Assembly (NCBI GenBank): GCA_021772935.1
Contig: JAJFLA010000051.1
Location: forward strand, 1-64,000
DNA length: 64,000 nucleotides
Direction: 5' to 3'
Source of the DNA: Gammaproteobacteria bacterium
Lineage (GTDB): Bacteria; Pseudomonadota; Gammaproteobacteria; Xanthomonadales; SZUA-36
Shown here: piece after piece, positions 38,006 to 47,015 of the stretch
Position numbering within the stretch: the stretch's first letter is position 1
Layout of the letters: each line of letters starts with the position of its first letter
The notes under the pieces: model-generated
The model's database searches: none
What the model was told of the DNA's origin: nothing
Seen by the model: only the letters and a program-made list of their open reading frames with translations
Program-made: the position numbers and the translations under genes

Positions 38006-38021
38006 ATGGGAAAAAGGACTG

Positions 38022-38645
38022 ATGGCGAAAAGTAAAAGTAGCCGGCGTTGGCTGGCAGAACATTTTGATGATCAATACGTCAAGCTGGCGCAAAAACAAG
38101 GTTTACGTTCCAGGGCGGCGTATAAGCTCATGGAGTTGGACGACAAGTACAATATTGTTCGAAAAGGTATGCGGGTGGTGGACCTCGGTTCGGCTCCCGG
38201 CAGCTGGACCCAGGTAGTACAACGGGCGCTGGCAGGTAACGGACAGATCATTGCTCTGGATATCCTGCCAATGGATCCATTGGATGGTGTGGTCTTTATT
38301 GAGGGTGATTTCACAGAGGATGAACCATTGGCACTGTTAGAGAAGGCACTTAATGGTAAGAATATTGATCTTGTGTTGTCGGACATGGCACCCAATATGA
38401 GTGGAATGGGTGCAGTTGATCAACCACGTGCAATGTACCTTGCGGAACTGGCGCTTGCTTTCGTAGAAAAATGGTTGGAGCCTGGCGGTAGTTTTGTTGT
38501 CAAAGTATTCCATGGAGAAGGTTTTGATGATTATGTGAAGCAAGCCCGGACTCTGTTTGAAAAAGTTCAGGTCCGTAAACCTTCAGCTTCCCGACCGCGT
38601 AGCCGGGAAGTTTATATACTAGGGCATCGACGCAAGCTACAATGA
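38022..38645 (+). CDS. rlmE: 23S rRNA 2'-O-ribose U2552 methyltransferase
   Basis: RrmJ/RlmE, 207 residues, methylates U2552 in the A-loop of 23S rRNA at a late step of 50S assembly. Visible are the N-terminal KSKSSRRWLAEHF, SRAAYKLMELDDKY (catalytic Lys), the SAM motif VVDLGSAPGSWTQV, LSDMAPNMSG (catalytic Asp) and VVKVFHGEGFD. The start has an AAGGA ribosome site. It precedes ftsH, as in E. coli. Confidence 0.96.
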   Translation: MAKSKSSRRWLAEHFDDQYVKLAQKQGLRSRAAYKLMELDDKYNIVRKGMRVVDLGSAPGSWTQVVQRALAGNGQIIALDILPMDPLDGVVFIEGDFTEDEPLALLEKALNGKNIDLVLSDMAPNMSGMGAVDQPRAMYLAELALAFVEKWLEPGGSFVVKVFHGEGFDDYVKQARTLFEKVQVRKPSASRPRSREVYILGHRRKLQ

Positions 38646-38762
38646 AAATAGAGATAAGTATGGGTTCAGTGGAAAAACAGGGTTGTTTTTTGGGATAAAG
38701 GAACTAGATTCCTGTTCTTGTTTTCCGGTCCGAACCTGTTTATTAAGATTGAGGATAAACGA

Positions 38763-40706
38763 TTGAATGATATGTTAAAAAATGTGATTACCTGGGGCAT
38801 CATCTTATTGGTGTTGATGTCTATTTTTAATCACTATGGCAATGTTGGAACGACACCCGATGAGCTTTCGTATTCTGATTTCCTTGACAAGGTGCGTAAT
38901 GGCACGGTTGCGGAGGTTACGATAAGCAGTAGTGCTGAAGGCAATACGATCCAGGGACGTGATGTCAACGGTAAGGAATTCCGTAGTTTCGGCATGCCTG
39001 ATCCGCGTCTGGTCGATGATTTGGTAGAGCACAACGTCGAAATTACTGCTGAACCACCAGAACAGCGCTCTGTTATCCTTGACCTGTTAATTAATATTAT
39101 TCCTGTCTTGCTGCTGGTCGGTTTATGGGTGTATTTCATGCGCCAGATGCAGGGCGGTGGCGGTGGTCGTGGTGCCATGTCTTTTGGCAAAAGCAAGGCC
39201 AAACTACAGGGCGAAGATCAGATCAAGGTTACGTTTGCCGATGTCGCCGGGATTGAAGAGGCCAAGGAAGAAGTCGAGGAACTGGTAGAGTTTCTGCGCA
39301 ATCCGGGCAAGTTCCAGAAGCTGGGTGGCCACATACCACGCGGGGTATTAATGCTGGGCTCACCGGGTACCGGTAAGACCTTATTGGCACGTGCCATCGC
39401 CGGTGAAGCCAAAGTACCGTTCTTTTCAATTTCCGGTTCCGATTTCGTTGAAATGTTTGTTGGTGTGGGCGCATCCCGAGTACGTGATATGTTCGATCAG
39501 GCCAAAAAGCATGCACCTTGCATTATATTCATTGATGAAATTGACGCGGTCGGACGTCATCGTGGTGCCGGTCTGGGTGGTGGACATGATGAACGTGAAC
39601 AGACACTGAACCAATTACTGGTTGAAATGGATGGGTTTGAAGGCGGTGAAGGTGTCATCGTTATCGCTGCAACCAACCGTCCGGATGTACTGGACCCGGC
39701 CCTGTTGCGGCCTGGCCGGTTTGATCGTCAGGTGGTTGTGCCGCTACCAGATATACGTGGGCGCGAAGGTATTTTGAAAGTTCATATGCGTAAAGTCCCA
39801 TTGGGTGATGATGTCAAACCACGCACTATCGCACGGGGGACACCTGGATTTTCAGGTGCAGATCTCGCTAACCTGGTCAATGAGGCTGCACTATTCGCGG
39901 CCAGGGAAACGGCTAAAGCGGTATCCATGGACCATTTTGAGCGTGCCAAAGATAAAATCATGATGGGTGCTGAGAGGCGCTCAATGGTCATGTCAGAGAA
40001 AGAGAAGAAGCTGACCGCCTATCATGAAGCCGGTCATGCAATTGTAGGACGACTGGTACCTGAGCACGATCCGGTTTATAAAGTGACCATTATTCCACGC
40101 GGTCGTGCACTTGGCGTGACCATGTTTCTGCCCGAACAGGACAAGTACAGTATTTCACGCAAGCAACTGGATAGCCAGATGGCCAGTTTGTTTGGTGGAC
40201 GCGTCGCCGAGGCGCTTGTCTTTGGTATTGAAAACGTCACCACCGGGGCGTCCAATGATATTGAACGTGCCACTCAGATTGCCAGGAACATTGTGACTCG
40301 CTGGGGCTTGTCTGAAGCACTGGGGCCACTGTCCTATGCCGAAGAAGAAGGCGAGATATTTCTTGGGCACTCAGTGACCCAACATAAGCACGTCTCCGAA
40401 GAGACTGCATGCAAGATTGATCTGGAAATCCGTGTGATCGTTGATGCGGCACACAACATAGCGATGGAGTTGGTAATAGCTAACCGTGAAAAGCTGGAAC
40501 TCATGACTGAAGCACTGATGAAATATGAAACCATCGATTCTGCACAGATCGATCAAATCATGGAAGGCAAAGTACCTGACCCACCAAAAGACTGGGATAA
40601 ATCCAGTTCGGACATTGATAAAAAGGACCAAAATGGTTCAGCCGATAAATCATCAGCACCTTTGGGTGACGAGCCTTCTGTCGGTGGAACGGCGGAACAA
40701 CACTGA
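38763..40706 (+). CDS. ftsH: ATP-dependent zinc metalloprotease FtsH
   Basis: A membrane-bound AAA+ protease that degrades membrane and regulatory proteins. There are two N-terminal transmembrane helices with a periplasmic loop between. Walker A reads GSPGTGKT, and the pore motif is in [17 protein letters not shown] and HEAGH (zinc-protease site) follow. The start is TTG at 38763: it gives the family N terminus [12 protein letters not shown] and has GAGGA seven bases upstream, whereas the ATG at 38772 lacks such a site. This makes 647 residues. The C-terminal tail after about 600 is Ser/Asp/Lys-rich. Confidence 0.96.
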   Translation: MNDMLKNVITWGIILLVLMSIFNHYGNVGTTPDELSYSDFLDKVRNGTVAEVTISSSAEGNTIQGRDVNGKEFRSFGMPDPRLVDDLVEHNVEITAEPPEQRSVILDLLINIIPVLLLVGLWVYFMRQMQGGGGGRGAMSFGKSKAKLQGEDQIKVTFADVAGIEEAKEEVEELVEFLRNPGKFQKLGGHIPRGVLMLGSPGTGKTLLARAIAGEAKVPFFSISGSDFVEMFVGVGASRVRDMFDQAKKHAPCIIFIDEIDAVGRHRGAGLGGGHDEREQTLNQLLVEMDGFEGGEGVIVIAATNRPDVLDPALLRPGRFDRQVVVPLPDIRGREGILKVHMRKVPLGDDVKPRTIARGTPGFSGADLANLVNEAALFAARETAKAVSMDHFERAKDKIMMGAERRSMVMSEKEKKLTAYHEAGHAIVGRLVPEHDPVYKVTIIPRGRALGVTMFLPEQDKYSISRKQLDSQMASLFGGRVAEALVFGIENVTTGASNDIERATQIARNIVTRWGLSEALGPLSYAEEEGEIFLGHSVTQHKHVSEETACKIDLEIRVIVDAAHNIAMELVIANREKLELMTEALMKYETIDSAQIDQIMEGKVPDPPKDWDKSSSDIDKKDQNGSADKSSAPLGDEPSVGGTAEQH

Positions 40707-41545
40707 AGCCAACTATTAATGAACTCGATTGTGCGGGTCGGAAGGTCATCCTTGACCGGCCCAGAATCATGGGTGTTGTCAATGTAACACCGGACTCATT
40801 TTCCGATGGTGGGCAATGGTTGGGTAAGGACGATGCCGTTCAACACGCACTGCTTATGCAGGATGCTGGTGCCGATATCATTGATATCGGCGGTGAGTCT
40901 ACCCGCCCAGGCGCACAATCCGTGCCGTTGCAGCAAGAGTTGGACCGCGTTATTCCAGTCATTAAAAAACTTGTTTCACAACTTTCGATACCTGTTTCCA
41001 TCGACACCAGTAAAGCGGAAGTTATGCGTCAGGCGGTGGCCGCAGGCGCGGGTATGATTAATGATGTCAATGCGTTGCGTGAGGTCGGTGCCGTTGAAGC
41101 TGTGGCCGATTTGGCCGTTCCTGTGTGTTTAATGCATATGCTGGGGGACCCACGGGTGATGCAGCACAATCCTGTTTATGATGATGTTGCCGGTGAGGTA
41201 CGGGACTTCCTCCTGGTGCGCGCGCAAACTTGTCTGGATAGTGGCGTTTCAGCGCAGAACATTGTACTGGACCCCGGTTTTGGTTTCGGCAAAACATTGC
41301 AGCAAAATATCGAGCTTTTTCATGCCCTGCCAGACCTGGTTGCAACCGGTTATCCATGCCTGGTTGGAATGTCGCGTAAAACCATGATTGGTCAACTGAC
41401 TGGCAGAGAGAACCCTGATCGATTGCTGGGTTCTGTGGTAGCTGCTGTACTTGCAACCCGAATGGGTGTCGCTATTGTCAGGGTGCATGACGTGCAAGAA
41501 ACCTTTGATGCATTTAAGGTCGCCAACACGCTTTGGCGAGCTTAG
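40703..41545 (+). CDS. folP: Dihydropteroate synthase (non-canonical or shortened start)
   Basis: Condenses p-aminobenzoate with dihydropterin pyrophosphate in folate synthesis. Motifs are [63 protein letters not shown] and a final RVHDV. The first ATG (40769) would begin right at the first strand motif. The frame upstream codes for a family-like lead-in ([12 protein letters not shown]) but contains no ATG, GTG or TTG before a stop at 40667. Possible starts are CTG at 40703, overlapping the ftsH stop with GGAA five bases upstream, or ATT at 40715. I give the CTG boundary; 40769 is the conservative alternative. Confidence 0.85.
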   Translation: MKPTINELDCAGRKVILDRPRIMGVVNVTPDSFSDGGQWLGKDDAVQHALLMQDAGADIIDIGGESTRPGAQSVPLQQELDRVIPVIKKLVSQLSIPVSIDTSKAEVMRQAVAAGAGMINDVNALREVGAVEAVADLAVPVCLMHMLGDPRVMQHNPVYDDVAGEVRDFLLVRAQTCLDSGVSAQNIVLDPGFGFGKTLQQNIELFHALPDLVATGYPCLVGMSRKTMIGQLTGRENPDRLLGSVVAAVLATRMGVAIVRVHDVQETFDAFKVANTLWRA

Positions 41546-41601
41546 CCCTAATAATTCACCAATTAACTGATTTAATAACCATGGTGAAAATACCGGTTCG
41601 T

Positions 41602-41754
41602 TGGCGGTACTACCAGACTCGATATGAAGCACAACCGGATATTCTGGATTACATCTCGATGTTTTATAACAGTTACAGACTGCATTTGTGTCTGGGTTGC
41701 AGAAGTCCGAACCAGTATGAAATAGAAATGACGGAATTAAGAAAAGCTGCTTAA
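41602..41754 (+). pseudogene. IS3-family transposase C-terminal remnant
   Basis: About 50 residues match the end of IS3-type OrfB integrases: YYQTRYEAQPDILDYISMFYN, then SYRLHLCLGCRSPNQYE, in place of the usual YNxxRRHSxLGxxSPxxYE. The catalytic DDE region is gone. It starts about 55 bases after folP and marks the left edge of the accessory island. Confidence 0.75.
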
Positions 41755-41999
41755 CTGGGTTGTATCAAATAGCTTGACCACGTCACAACACATTGGTTGA
41801 TAAAGACTCTTACTACCAATCTCTCTGGTAAACTTCGCTCTTAATTCCGGTCTTACAAAAAGCCGGAACCCCCATCACCTTTGAGTGTATATTGACTTGG
41901 GTGTCTGCCCGAAAAACTGATCCAACACTGACCGGTTTCAATCATTGCAACCATCGGCTTGATATTGACCGCTAACAGCTTGCCCTGGTTAAAGGTATC
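41755..41999. other. Gap between IS remnant and island genes
   Basis: 245 bases with no ORF. It contains the inverted pair TTCCGG (41845) and CCGGAA (41863), and a stretch GTGTCTGCCCGAAAAACTGATCC that resembles insertion-sequence ends by eye. I could not assign it to a family. Confidence 0.4.
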
Positions 42000-42554
42000 T
42001 TACGTTCGTGCCCTAAATTCCGCTTCCGTATACCGTTGTGTGATGTGCTGGGGGCAGTTCCAGTCGAACGCCACTACATCGATGAAAACCACACGCTCGA
42101 TGTTCGCTTTGTATTCAGGCAGGTCTACTGTCGCATAGACTTCAGGTTTTACCTCAGCGGCGTCCTCGATACGCATATGGCCGAGAATTTTAAGACGCTT
42201 GCGTTTGGGGTAATCCATCAGGATCAGGGAGCAACGGTCGTTATTTGATATGTTACCGGTGCTGATGAGCTGCAAGTTTCCGCGAAAGTCGGCATAGGCC
42301 AGTTTATTCGGCCCTAGCACCTTCAGAAATCCTGCAGGGCCACCCCTGTGCTGTACATACGGCCAGCCCGATTCATTCACCGTTGCCAGGTAAAAAGTGT
42401 CACGCAGGCTGATAAACATGGACTCTCTCAGGCCCAGTTGATCATTTGGCCCGGCCATGGTTTGTAAACGTTCACTATGCGGCCGCGAGCCATAGTGCTC
42501 CTGGGCCGCTTTGACGCTGCCGGTGAATGTCATGTCTGCGAATCTATGTGTCAT
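42000..42554 (-). CDS. Pyridoxamine-5'-phosphate-oxidase-like FMN-binding protein
   Basis: A 184-residue split-barrel flavoprotein of the PPOX superfamily. Typical parts are FYLATVNESGWPYVQHRGGPAGFLKVL for the FMN-binding strand pair, LAYADFRGNLQL and CSLILMDYPKRKRLKILG. The N-terminal GSVKAAQEHYGSR is shared with family members that act as FMN- or F420-dependent reductases. It probably acts in the cytosol on an unknown substrate. It is the last gene of the leftward island operon; its start overlaps the preceding stop (ATGA). Confidence 0.82.
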   Translation of the reverse strand: MTHRFADMTFTGSVKAAQEHYGSRPHSERLQTMAGPNDQLGLRESMFISLRDTFYLATVNESGWPYVQHRGGPAGFLKVLGPNKLAYADFRGNLQLISTGNISNNDRCSLILMDYPKRKRLKILGHMRIEDAAEVKPEVYATVDLPEYKANIERVVFIDVVAFDWNCPQHITQRYTEAEFRART

Positions 42555-43834
42555 TGCCTGTTTCGCCTTCGTCTCATCTGCCAGGGAAGAACCAGGCTAA
42601 AAACAAGAATCACCAACCATCCTGTGATGATGTACTTAAGCATCGGCCCGATGGCATTTTTCATCAGAAAAAGATCCCGTTTTCCGGTTTCCCAGAATGT
42701 CCATTCACTTGCCAGGTCCGATGCCAGGGCACGGTTACCTGTCTGTAAAACGACAATACCATTGCCCGATGCCGGGTTTAGACGTACATCAGCATTGATG
42801 GCAGGCCTCGCTCTTATTCCGGCACCACCGATAACAAAGTCACCGTTTTTATTGGGTGCATGCAGGATGGCACCAAGTCCCCAGAAATCCATGCCGAACA
42901 TGGATGCCTGGGGTTCGCGCATTTGCCTGAGTGTCTCGGGCTTTAGTGAGCCGCGGCCAACCGCTTGACCATCGGGACTTGCCAAGTGGGCCTGTAAAAA
43001 GCGTGTCATATCCGCTGCACTTGTGTACAAAGAGGAGGCAGCATGATTGGTCCAGAAGAACCGCGTTGCAGGCGTTCCATCGAGTTGATAAGACACCGCT
43101 TGATTCATATGATTACGCTGGTCAATTTGGTATGACGTATGGTTCATTGTCAACGGATCAAAGACCGTCTCGCGCATGTATGTTTCAAACGATTCTCCTG
43201 TGACCTCTTCCACCACTAATTGCAAGATGGTGTAACCACCTCCCGAATACTTCCACTCGGTACCGGGCTCGAGCCCAACCCGAATGCTGTGGTCACGTTC
43301 AGGTGAGGACGAATTTGGCCGAGTCAGCGATTGTTCGAGTGACTGGATGGGGGTGTTCGGTGCAAATCCAGCGTAACCCAACCCGTCGGTTAATCCGGCG
43401 GTATGGCTTAACAGGCGACGTATGGTCACTGCGTCATTATCATAATCACTAGCGGGTAATTGCCAGCGTGTAAGATAGGTTGAAACGGGAACATCCAGAT
43501 CAAGTCTGCCTTCATCAACCAGGGTCATGATCCCCCATGCGGTAACCCACTTGCTCAAGGATGCAACCTGGAATACGGTGTTGCGATCAACCGGATGGCC
43601 AATGGATACGGTAAATTCATCAAATATCTGTCCATCATTAATCAGAATGAATGCCATGTTGCCGCGAGATTCCTTACTGAGCGTGGCGACTGCTGAATCC
43701 ATAAATGCCTGTGTGTCTCCGACAGGTGCAATTGAATCACGAAACCAGCCATTGCTGGTGCTGACCACCATCAACCCTGCCCAAATTGCCAGTCCGACGG
43801 AGGTTGTTAGGAACCACTTCAAAAATTTCCGCAT
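42551..43834 (-). CDS. Exported/membrane serine hydrolase (class C beta-lactamase fold)
   Basis: A 427-residue protein with an N-terminal hydrophobic segment, a beta-lactamase/CubicO domain and a C-terminal transmembrane helix (MLKYIITGWLVILVFSLVLPW). The catalytic motif SxxK is SLSK in QVASLSKWVTAWG, and the second motif is the Tyr of YSGGGYTILQ. LLSHTAGLTDG is a fold signature. Such enzymes are esterases or peptidases as often as beta-lactamases, so no antibiotic role is implied. GAGG nine bases upstream supports the start. It shares an operon with other exported hydrolases. Confidence 0.83.
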   Translation of the reverse strand: MRKFLKWFLTTSVGLAIWAGLMVVSTSNGWFRDSIAPVGDTQAFMDSAVATLSKESRGNMAFILINDGQIFDEFTVSIGHPVDRNTVFQVASLSKWVTAWGIMTLVDEGRLDLDVPVSTYLTRWQLPASDYDNDAVTIRRLLSHTAGLTDGLGYAGFAPNTPIQSLEQSLTRPNSSSPERDHSIRVGLEPGTEWKYSGGGYTILQLVVEEVTGESFETYMRETVFDPLTMNHTSYQIDQRNHMNQAVSYQLDGTPATRFFWTNHAASSLYTSAADMTRFLQAHLASPDGQAVGRGSLKPETLRQMREPQASMFGMDFWGLGAILHAPNKNGDFVIGGAGIRARPAINADVRLNPASGNGIVVLQTGNRALASDLASEWTFWETGKRDLFLMKNAIGPMLKYIITGWLVILVFSLVLPWQMRRRRNRQ

Positions 43835-43899
43835 ATTACTTGCCTCAAATTCCTTACAAAAAATACGGCCGCAGGGGCTGCGACCGTATAAGTAGCGGA

Positions 43900-44946
43900 T
43901 TATCTGACCGCCACAGAGGGAGTGTCAATTTTACGGTTCAGGAAGTCGCGGATCAGGCCTGCAATTTCCTGGCCGTGTGTTTCCAATGCAAAGTGCCCGG
44001 TATTGATAAGGTGATACTCGAGATCCTTGAGATCCCGTTTATAGGGCTCGGCACCCGCAGCCGGAAATATCTCGTCCTGTTTACCCCAAACAATCAATGT
44101 CGGCGGTTGTTCGGTACGCAAATATTCTTGCCACGCTGGATACAGAGGCGGGTTCGAACCATAGCTGTAAAACATCTGTAACTGGATATCCTGGTTGCCT
44201 TCACGATCCAATAATGGTTGTACATGACCCCAGGTATCCGGGCTGACGGCAGCCACATCGGGTACACCGTTGGTGTATTGCCACTTGGTCGCGCCCAGTG
44301 TCGTCAGAAAACGCAGGGCTTCGTCATTGGTCATTTCAGGTTTGTTGTAGGCCGCTTTTATATTTTTCCACCAGTCGTTGTCCAGACCCTTGTTGATGGC
44401 TTGACGGTCTTTCCAGTACGCCTGGATGGGCTCCCAGAAATTATTGTCAATACCCTCAGAATAGGCGTTACCGTTCTGGATGATCAGTGTCTCGATGCGT
44501 TCCGGCCGGCTGGTAGCGATACGAAAACCAACGGGTGCGCCATAGTCCATCATGTAAAGACTAAAACGATCGAGTTTGATTTCATCACTGAACTTTTCGA
44601 TGATGCGTGCAACGTTGTCAAACGAATAATCAAACTCTTCGACTGTGGGCATCGAGCTAAATCCGTAACCTGGATAGTCAGGTGCCACGACGTGGTACTT
44701 ATCAGCAAGTGCAGGAATCAGATTCCGGAACATATGTGATGAAGTTGGAAAGCCGTGCAACAAGAGCAGTGTTGGTTTATCTGGATCGCCGGCCTCACGG
44801 TAAAAGATATCCACATTCTCGATGCTGACTGTGTGATAGCTGATATCTAAATGCTCATCTGCCTTGGCCGGCAGGGTTAAGGTAACCATGGCCATACCCA
44901 GGTAAAACAAGGCCAATAGCGGGGTTATTTTAATACGTGTATTCAT
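43900..44946 (-). CDS. Exported alpha/beta hydrolase, haloalkane-dehalogenase/epoxide-hydrolase-like
   Basis: A 348-residue alpha/beta hydrolase with a signal peptide (cleavage near LPAKA). The oxyanion-side [15 protein letters not shown] is followed by YPGYGFSS. The nucleophile elbow reads [12 protein letters not shown], with Asp in the nucleophile position as in haloalkane dehalogenases and epoxide hydrolases, not Ser. A late Asp ([10 protein letters not shown]) and His ([11 protein letters not shown]) complete the site. The substrate is unknown. The ribosome site GGAGAGAG is clear. Periplasmic location is unusual for this class. Confidence 0.83.
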   Translation of the reverse strand: MNTRIKITPLLALFYLGMAMVTLTLPAKADEHLDISYHTVSIENVDIFYREAGDPDKPTLLLLHGFPTSSHMFRNLIPALADKYHVVAPDYPGYGFSSMPTVEEFDYSFDNVARIIEKFSDEIKLDRFSLYMMDYGAPVGFRIATSRPERIETLIIQNGNAYSEGIDNNFWEPIQAYWKDRQAINKGLDNDWWKNIKAAYNKPEMTNDEALRFLTTLGATKWQYTNGVPDVAAVSPDTWGHVQPLLDREGNQDIQLQMFYSYGSNPPLYPAWQEYLRTEQPPTLIVWGKQDEIFPAAGAEPYKRDLKDLEYHLINTGHFALETHGQEIAGLIRDFLNRKIDTPSVAVR

Positions 44947-44978
44947 AATCTCTCTCCTCGTTTCTTAATACACCAGGC

Positions 44979-45407
44979 CTAGGCGGCCTGGGTCTGTGTT
45001 GAATCTGTGCCTGCAAAACCCCGATTACCGGTGATCATCAGGTAGAGCATGATCAGCAGCAATACGGTCTGGAATTCAATACCACCGATCGGGTGAGTCT
45101 CCGATGGCAGGAAATTCCACCGGCCCCAATGCACCAATGTGATGGCACCGATCATGACCGGCACATTGAGTGCCGCTCCAATGCGTGTGGCAAGATCCGA
45201 AAAAAAGTCGTCCCTGAATCCACCCAGCAGCACCAGCAATCCACCGCCGGTTTCAGCCAATGCCACCAGAACCACCTGCAGGTAGGAAATGGGTAGCATC
45301 TGGGCGAAGCCCTCCAGGTTCATAAGTTTCAGGACTCCGTGGTATACAAATACACTGGCGAGTGCGATACGTAATAACCAGTGGGCGTTTTGAGTTAAAG
45401 CGTTCAT
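44979..45407 (-). CDS. DoxX-family membrane protein
   Basis: A 142-residue four-helix membrane protein of the DoxX family, with LLRIALASVFVYHGVLKLMNLEGF as the first helix plus motif, AETGGGLLVLLGGF and the last helix FQTVLLLIMLYLMITG. DoxX proteins act with quinones, thiosulfate or sulfur metabolism in some organisms, but most are uncharacterised. The start at 45407 has GGAGAACACC upstream; an ATG at 45419 lies before that site. Unrelated in detail to the DoxX gene at 13.7 kb. Confidence 0.8.
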   Translation of the reverse strand: MNALTQNAHWLLRIALASVFVYHGVLKLMNLEGFAQMLPISYLQVVLVALAETGGGLLVLLGGFRDDFFSDLATRIGAALNVPVMIGAITLVHWGRWNFLPSETHPIGGIEFQTVLLLIMLYLMITGNRGFAGTDSTQTQAA

Positions 45408-45434
45408 GGTGTTCTCCATTCAGGTGGTGGGTAA

Positions 45435-46175
45435 CTATTTGTTGCCATTGATTTTCTGGACTGCTTCGCTGGTCGTCCAGACGGTATTGGCAATAAAGCG
45501 GAAGTTGACCAGTGCGGCCTTGTAACCATCACCCTCTTCCACGATGGCGGCAGCGGTTGCATCAGATACAACGGCAACTTCAAAACCCTGCTCCATCAGT
45601 TCACGCATATGTGATTCAGTACACAGGTTGGCGGACATGCCACCCAGGATGACCTTCTCGATGCCACGCTTACGTAGTTGCAGGACCAGGTCATTGGTTT
45701 CCGGTCCGTAGACTTTGTGCGGGTTGGACACGATGGTTTTTCCATCATTGATGTATGGTTTGTAACGTTCCAGCCAGTCAGGCCCGGAACCTTCAAAACC
45801 CTCGGTGGTCAGTGCACCTTTACGGTCGAACATGCCGATTTTGTGCATCAGTGTTTCTAACGCACCCTCGGAATGCCAGCCATGATCGGTCGGGTAGTAG
45901 TAGTGCGGTGAAACATATACCGGCATGTTGTTGGCTTTTGCGGCCTTGAACAATGATTCGATATTGGCCACCGTATTGTTCTTGGTCACGCTTTCACCGA
46001 CCACGCCCCAGGCCACACCATTTGGGCTCAGGAAGTCATTTTGCGGATCAGTAATCAGCACGGCAGTGCGCCCGTTCACGATCTCCATGCCGGGATCGGG
46101 CAGGGCAGCTTTTACCGCTGATGCCGCACCGAGTGTTGTAAAAATAATTGACAGTAATGTTAATCGTACTTTCAT
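45435..46175 (-). CDS. Exported isochorismatase-like cysteine hydrolase
   Basis: A 246-residue hydrolase of the isochorismatase superfamily with a signal peptide (MKVRLTLLSIIFTTLGAASA). The triad is clear: Asp in LITDPQNDFL, Lys in SNPHKVYGPETN and Cys in GGMSANLCTES. Members hydrolyse isochorismate, nicotinamide, carbamoylsarcosine and other amides; export to the periplasm is rare. AAGGAAA precedes the ATG. It lies second or third in the leftward island operon. Confidence 0.85.
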   Translation of the reverse strand: MKVRLTLLSIIFTTLGAASAVKAALPDPGMEIVNGRTAVLITDPQNDFLSPNGVAWGVVGESVTKNNTVANIESLFKAAKANNMPVYVSPHYYYPTDHGWHSEGALETLMHKIGMFDRKGALTTEGFEGSGPDWLERYKPYINDGKTIVSNPHKVYGPETNDLVLQLRKRGIEKVILGGMSANLCTESHMRELMEQGFEVAVVSDATAAAIVEEGDGYKAALVNFRFIANTVWTTSEAVQKINGNK

Positions 46176-46204
46176 ACTTGTTTCCTTGCTCTGGTTCTAA
46201 AAAT

Positions 46205-46621
46205 TTAGATATGGATGCGCCGGTCTTCGGCGCTTATGGGAATATCGTTTGCACTCATGTCGCGACGGCTCATGTACCCATCCGGGTCAAACTGCCAGTG
46301 CTCGTTTCCGTGTGTGCGAAACCAGCAACCGGTTTTTGCGCTCTGCCATTCATACTCAAAACGTACCGAGATACGGTTGTCGGTAAACGTCCACAGTTCC
46401 TTCATCAGTCGATAGTGAAGTTCGTTCGCCCACTTTTGGGTCAGGAAATTCTCAATGGCTTCACGGCCGACAAAAAATTCATCACGGTTTCTCCATTCGG
46501 AATCCACTGAATAGGCCTGTGCCACCTTTTTAGGGTCGCGTGTGTTCCAGGCATCTTCGGCGGCTTTGACTTTGGCCACTGCCGTCTCAAGACTGAATGG
46601 GGGTAGGGGTGGTCTTTGCAT
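46205..46621 (-). CDS. DUF1348 (NTF2-like) protein
   Basis: A 138-residue NTF2-fold protein of the DUF1348 family. The diagnostic run is KVKAAEDAWNTRDPKKVAQAY, followed by DSEWRNRDEFFVGREAIENFL, KELWTFTDNRISVRFEYEW and RTHGNEHWQFD. No signal peptide is seen. The family has no firm function and may bind a small hydrophobic ligand. It is preceded by the 70-aa gene and followed by the isochorismatase-like gene. Confidence 0.87.
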   Translation of the reverse strand: MQRPPLPPFSLETAVAKVKAAEDAWNTRDPKKVAQAYSVDSEWRNRDEFFVGREAIENFLTQKWANELHYRLMKELWTFTDNRISVRFEYEWQSAKTGCWFRTHGNEHWQFDPDGYMSRRDMSANDIPISAEDRRIHI

Positions 46622-46633
46622 ATTCCAGTATCC

Positions 46634-46846
46634 TCAGTAGGTGTCGTGCTGTTGGTGATTGACATAAGCTGCCAACGCATTGGGGGCCTCGGCCAGTCCA
46701 CCGTCTTCAAAAACAAGGAAGGTCTCCAGGGCCTCGAATTGGTCGATCACTGGCACTGCGCCATAATTGGTATCGGGATAGACTTCATTCAGCGCAATCA
46801 TTAAATCGGTTGAAGAAATCTCGTTTGGGTCGATTTTGCTAGCCAT
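46634..46846 (-). CDS. Small uncharacterised protein, 70 aa, first gene of the island operon
   Basis: A 70-residue acidic protein starting MASKIDPNEISSTDLMIALNE. GGAAA about six bases upstream fits the ATG at 46846; the longer open frame to 46906 would start inside the promoter. It has no signal, membrane segment or Cys. I recognise no family. It lies directly downstream of a near-consensus sigma-54 promoter. Confidence 0.6.
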   Translation of the reverse strand: MASKIDPNEISSTDLMIALNEVYPDTNYGAVPVIDQFEALETFLVFEDGGLAEAPNALAAYVNHQQHDTY

Positions 46847-46889
46847 GTTATTTCCTTGCTTGGTTTCGTTTATCTTCGGTATTTGTAAT

Positions 46890-46905
46890 TGCATTAAACG
46901 TGCCA
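46890..46905 (-). promoter_or_regulatory. Sigma-54 promoter of the island operon
   Basis: Read on the minus strand the sequence is TGGCACG-TTTA-ATGCA, against the consensus TGGCACG-N4-TTGCW, with the invariant GG and GC at the right distance and one mismatch. Transcription would begin about 33 bases upstream of the 70-aa gene. The divergent gene codes for a sigma-54 activator, which strongly supports the call. Confidence 0.8.
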
Positions 46906-46949
46906 ATTCATGAATGCAATAAAAACAATGACATACGATAAAACAAAAA

Positions 46950-47004
46950 CCTCAATAAATTGTGGTCCACAAATATTTGTGATTTAATACTCAAAATATT
47001 GAGG
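46950..47004. promoter_or_regulatory. Palindrome cluster, candidate enhancer sites
   Basis: Three nested inverted repeats: CCTCAATA (46950-46957) with TATTGAGG (46997-47004); TTGTGG-T-CCACAA (46960-46972); and the perfect palindrome CACAAATATTTGTG (46968-46981). TTGTG half-sites recur three times. They lie about 70-125 bases upstream of the predicted sigma-54 start site, the usual place for enhancer binding, and next to the regulator's own start. Confidence 0.6.
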
Positions 47005-47015
47005 AAACGAGAGTC

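Noticed and set aside
41890-41930. Stretch resembling an IS terminal repeat
   Set aside because: Similarity is by eye only and I could not identify a matching opposite end.
42551-43834. Calling the serine hydrolase a beta-lactamase resistance gene
   Set aside because: The SxxK and Tyr motifs define the fold only; the C-terminal membrane helix and operon context argue for another substrate.
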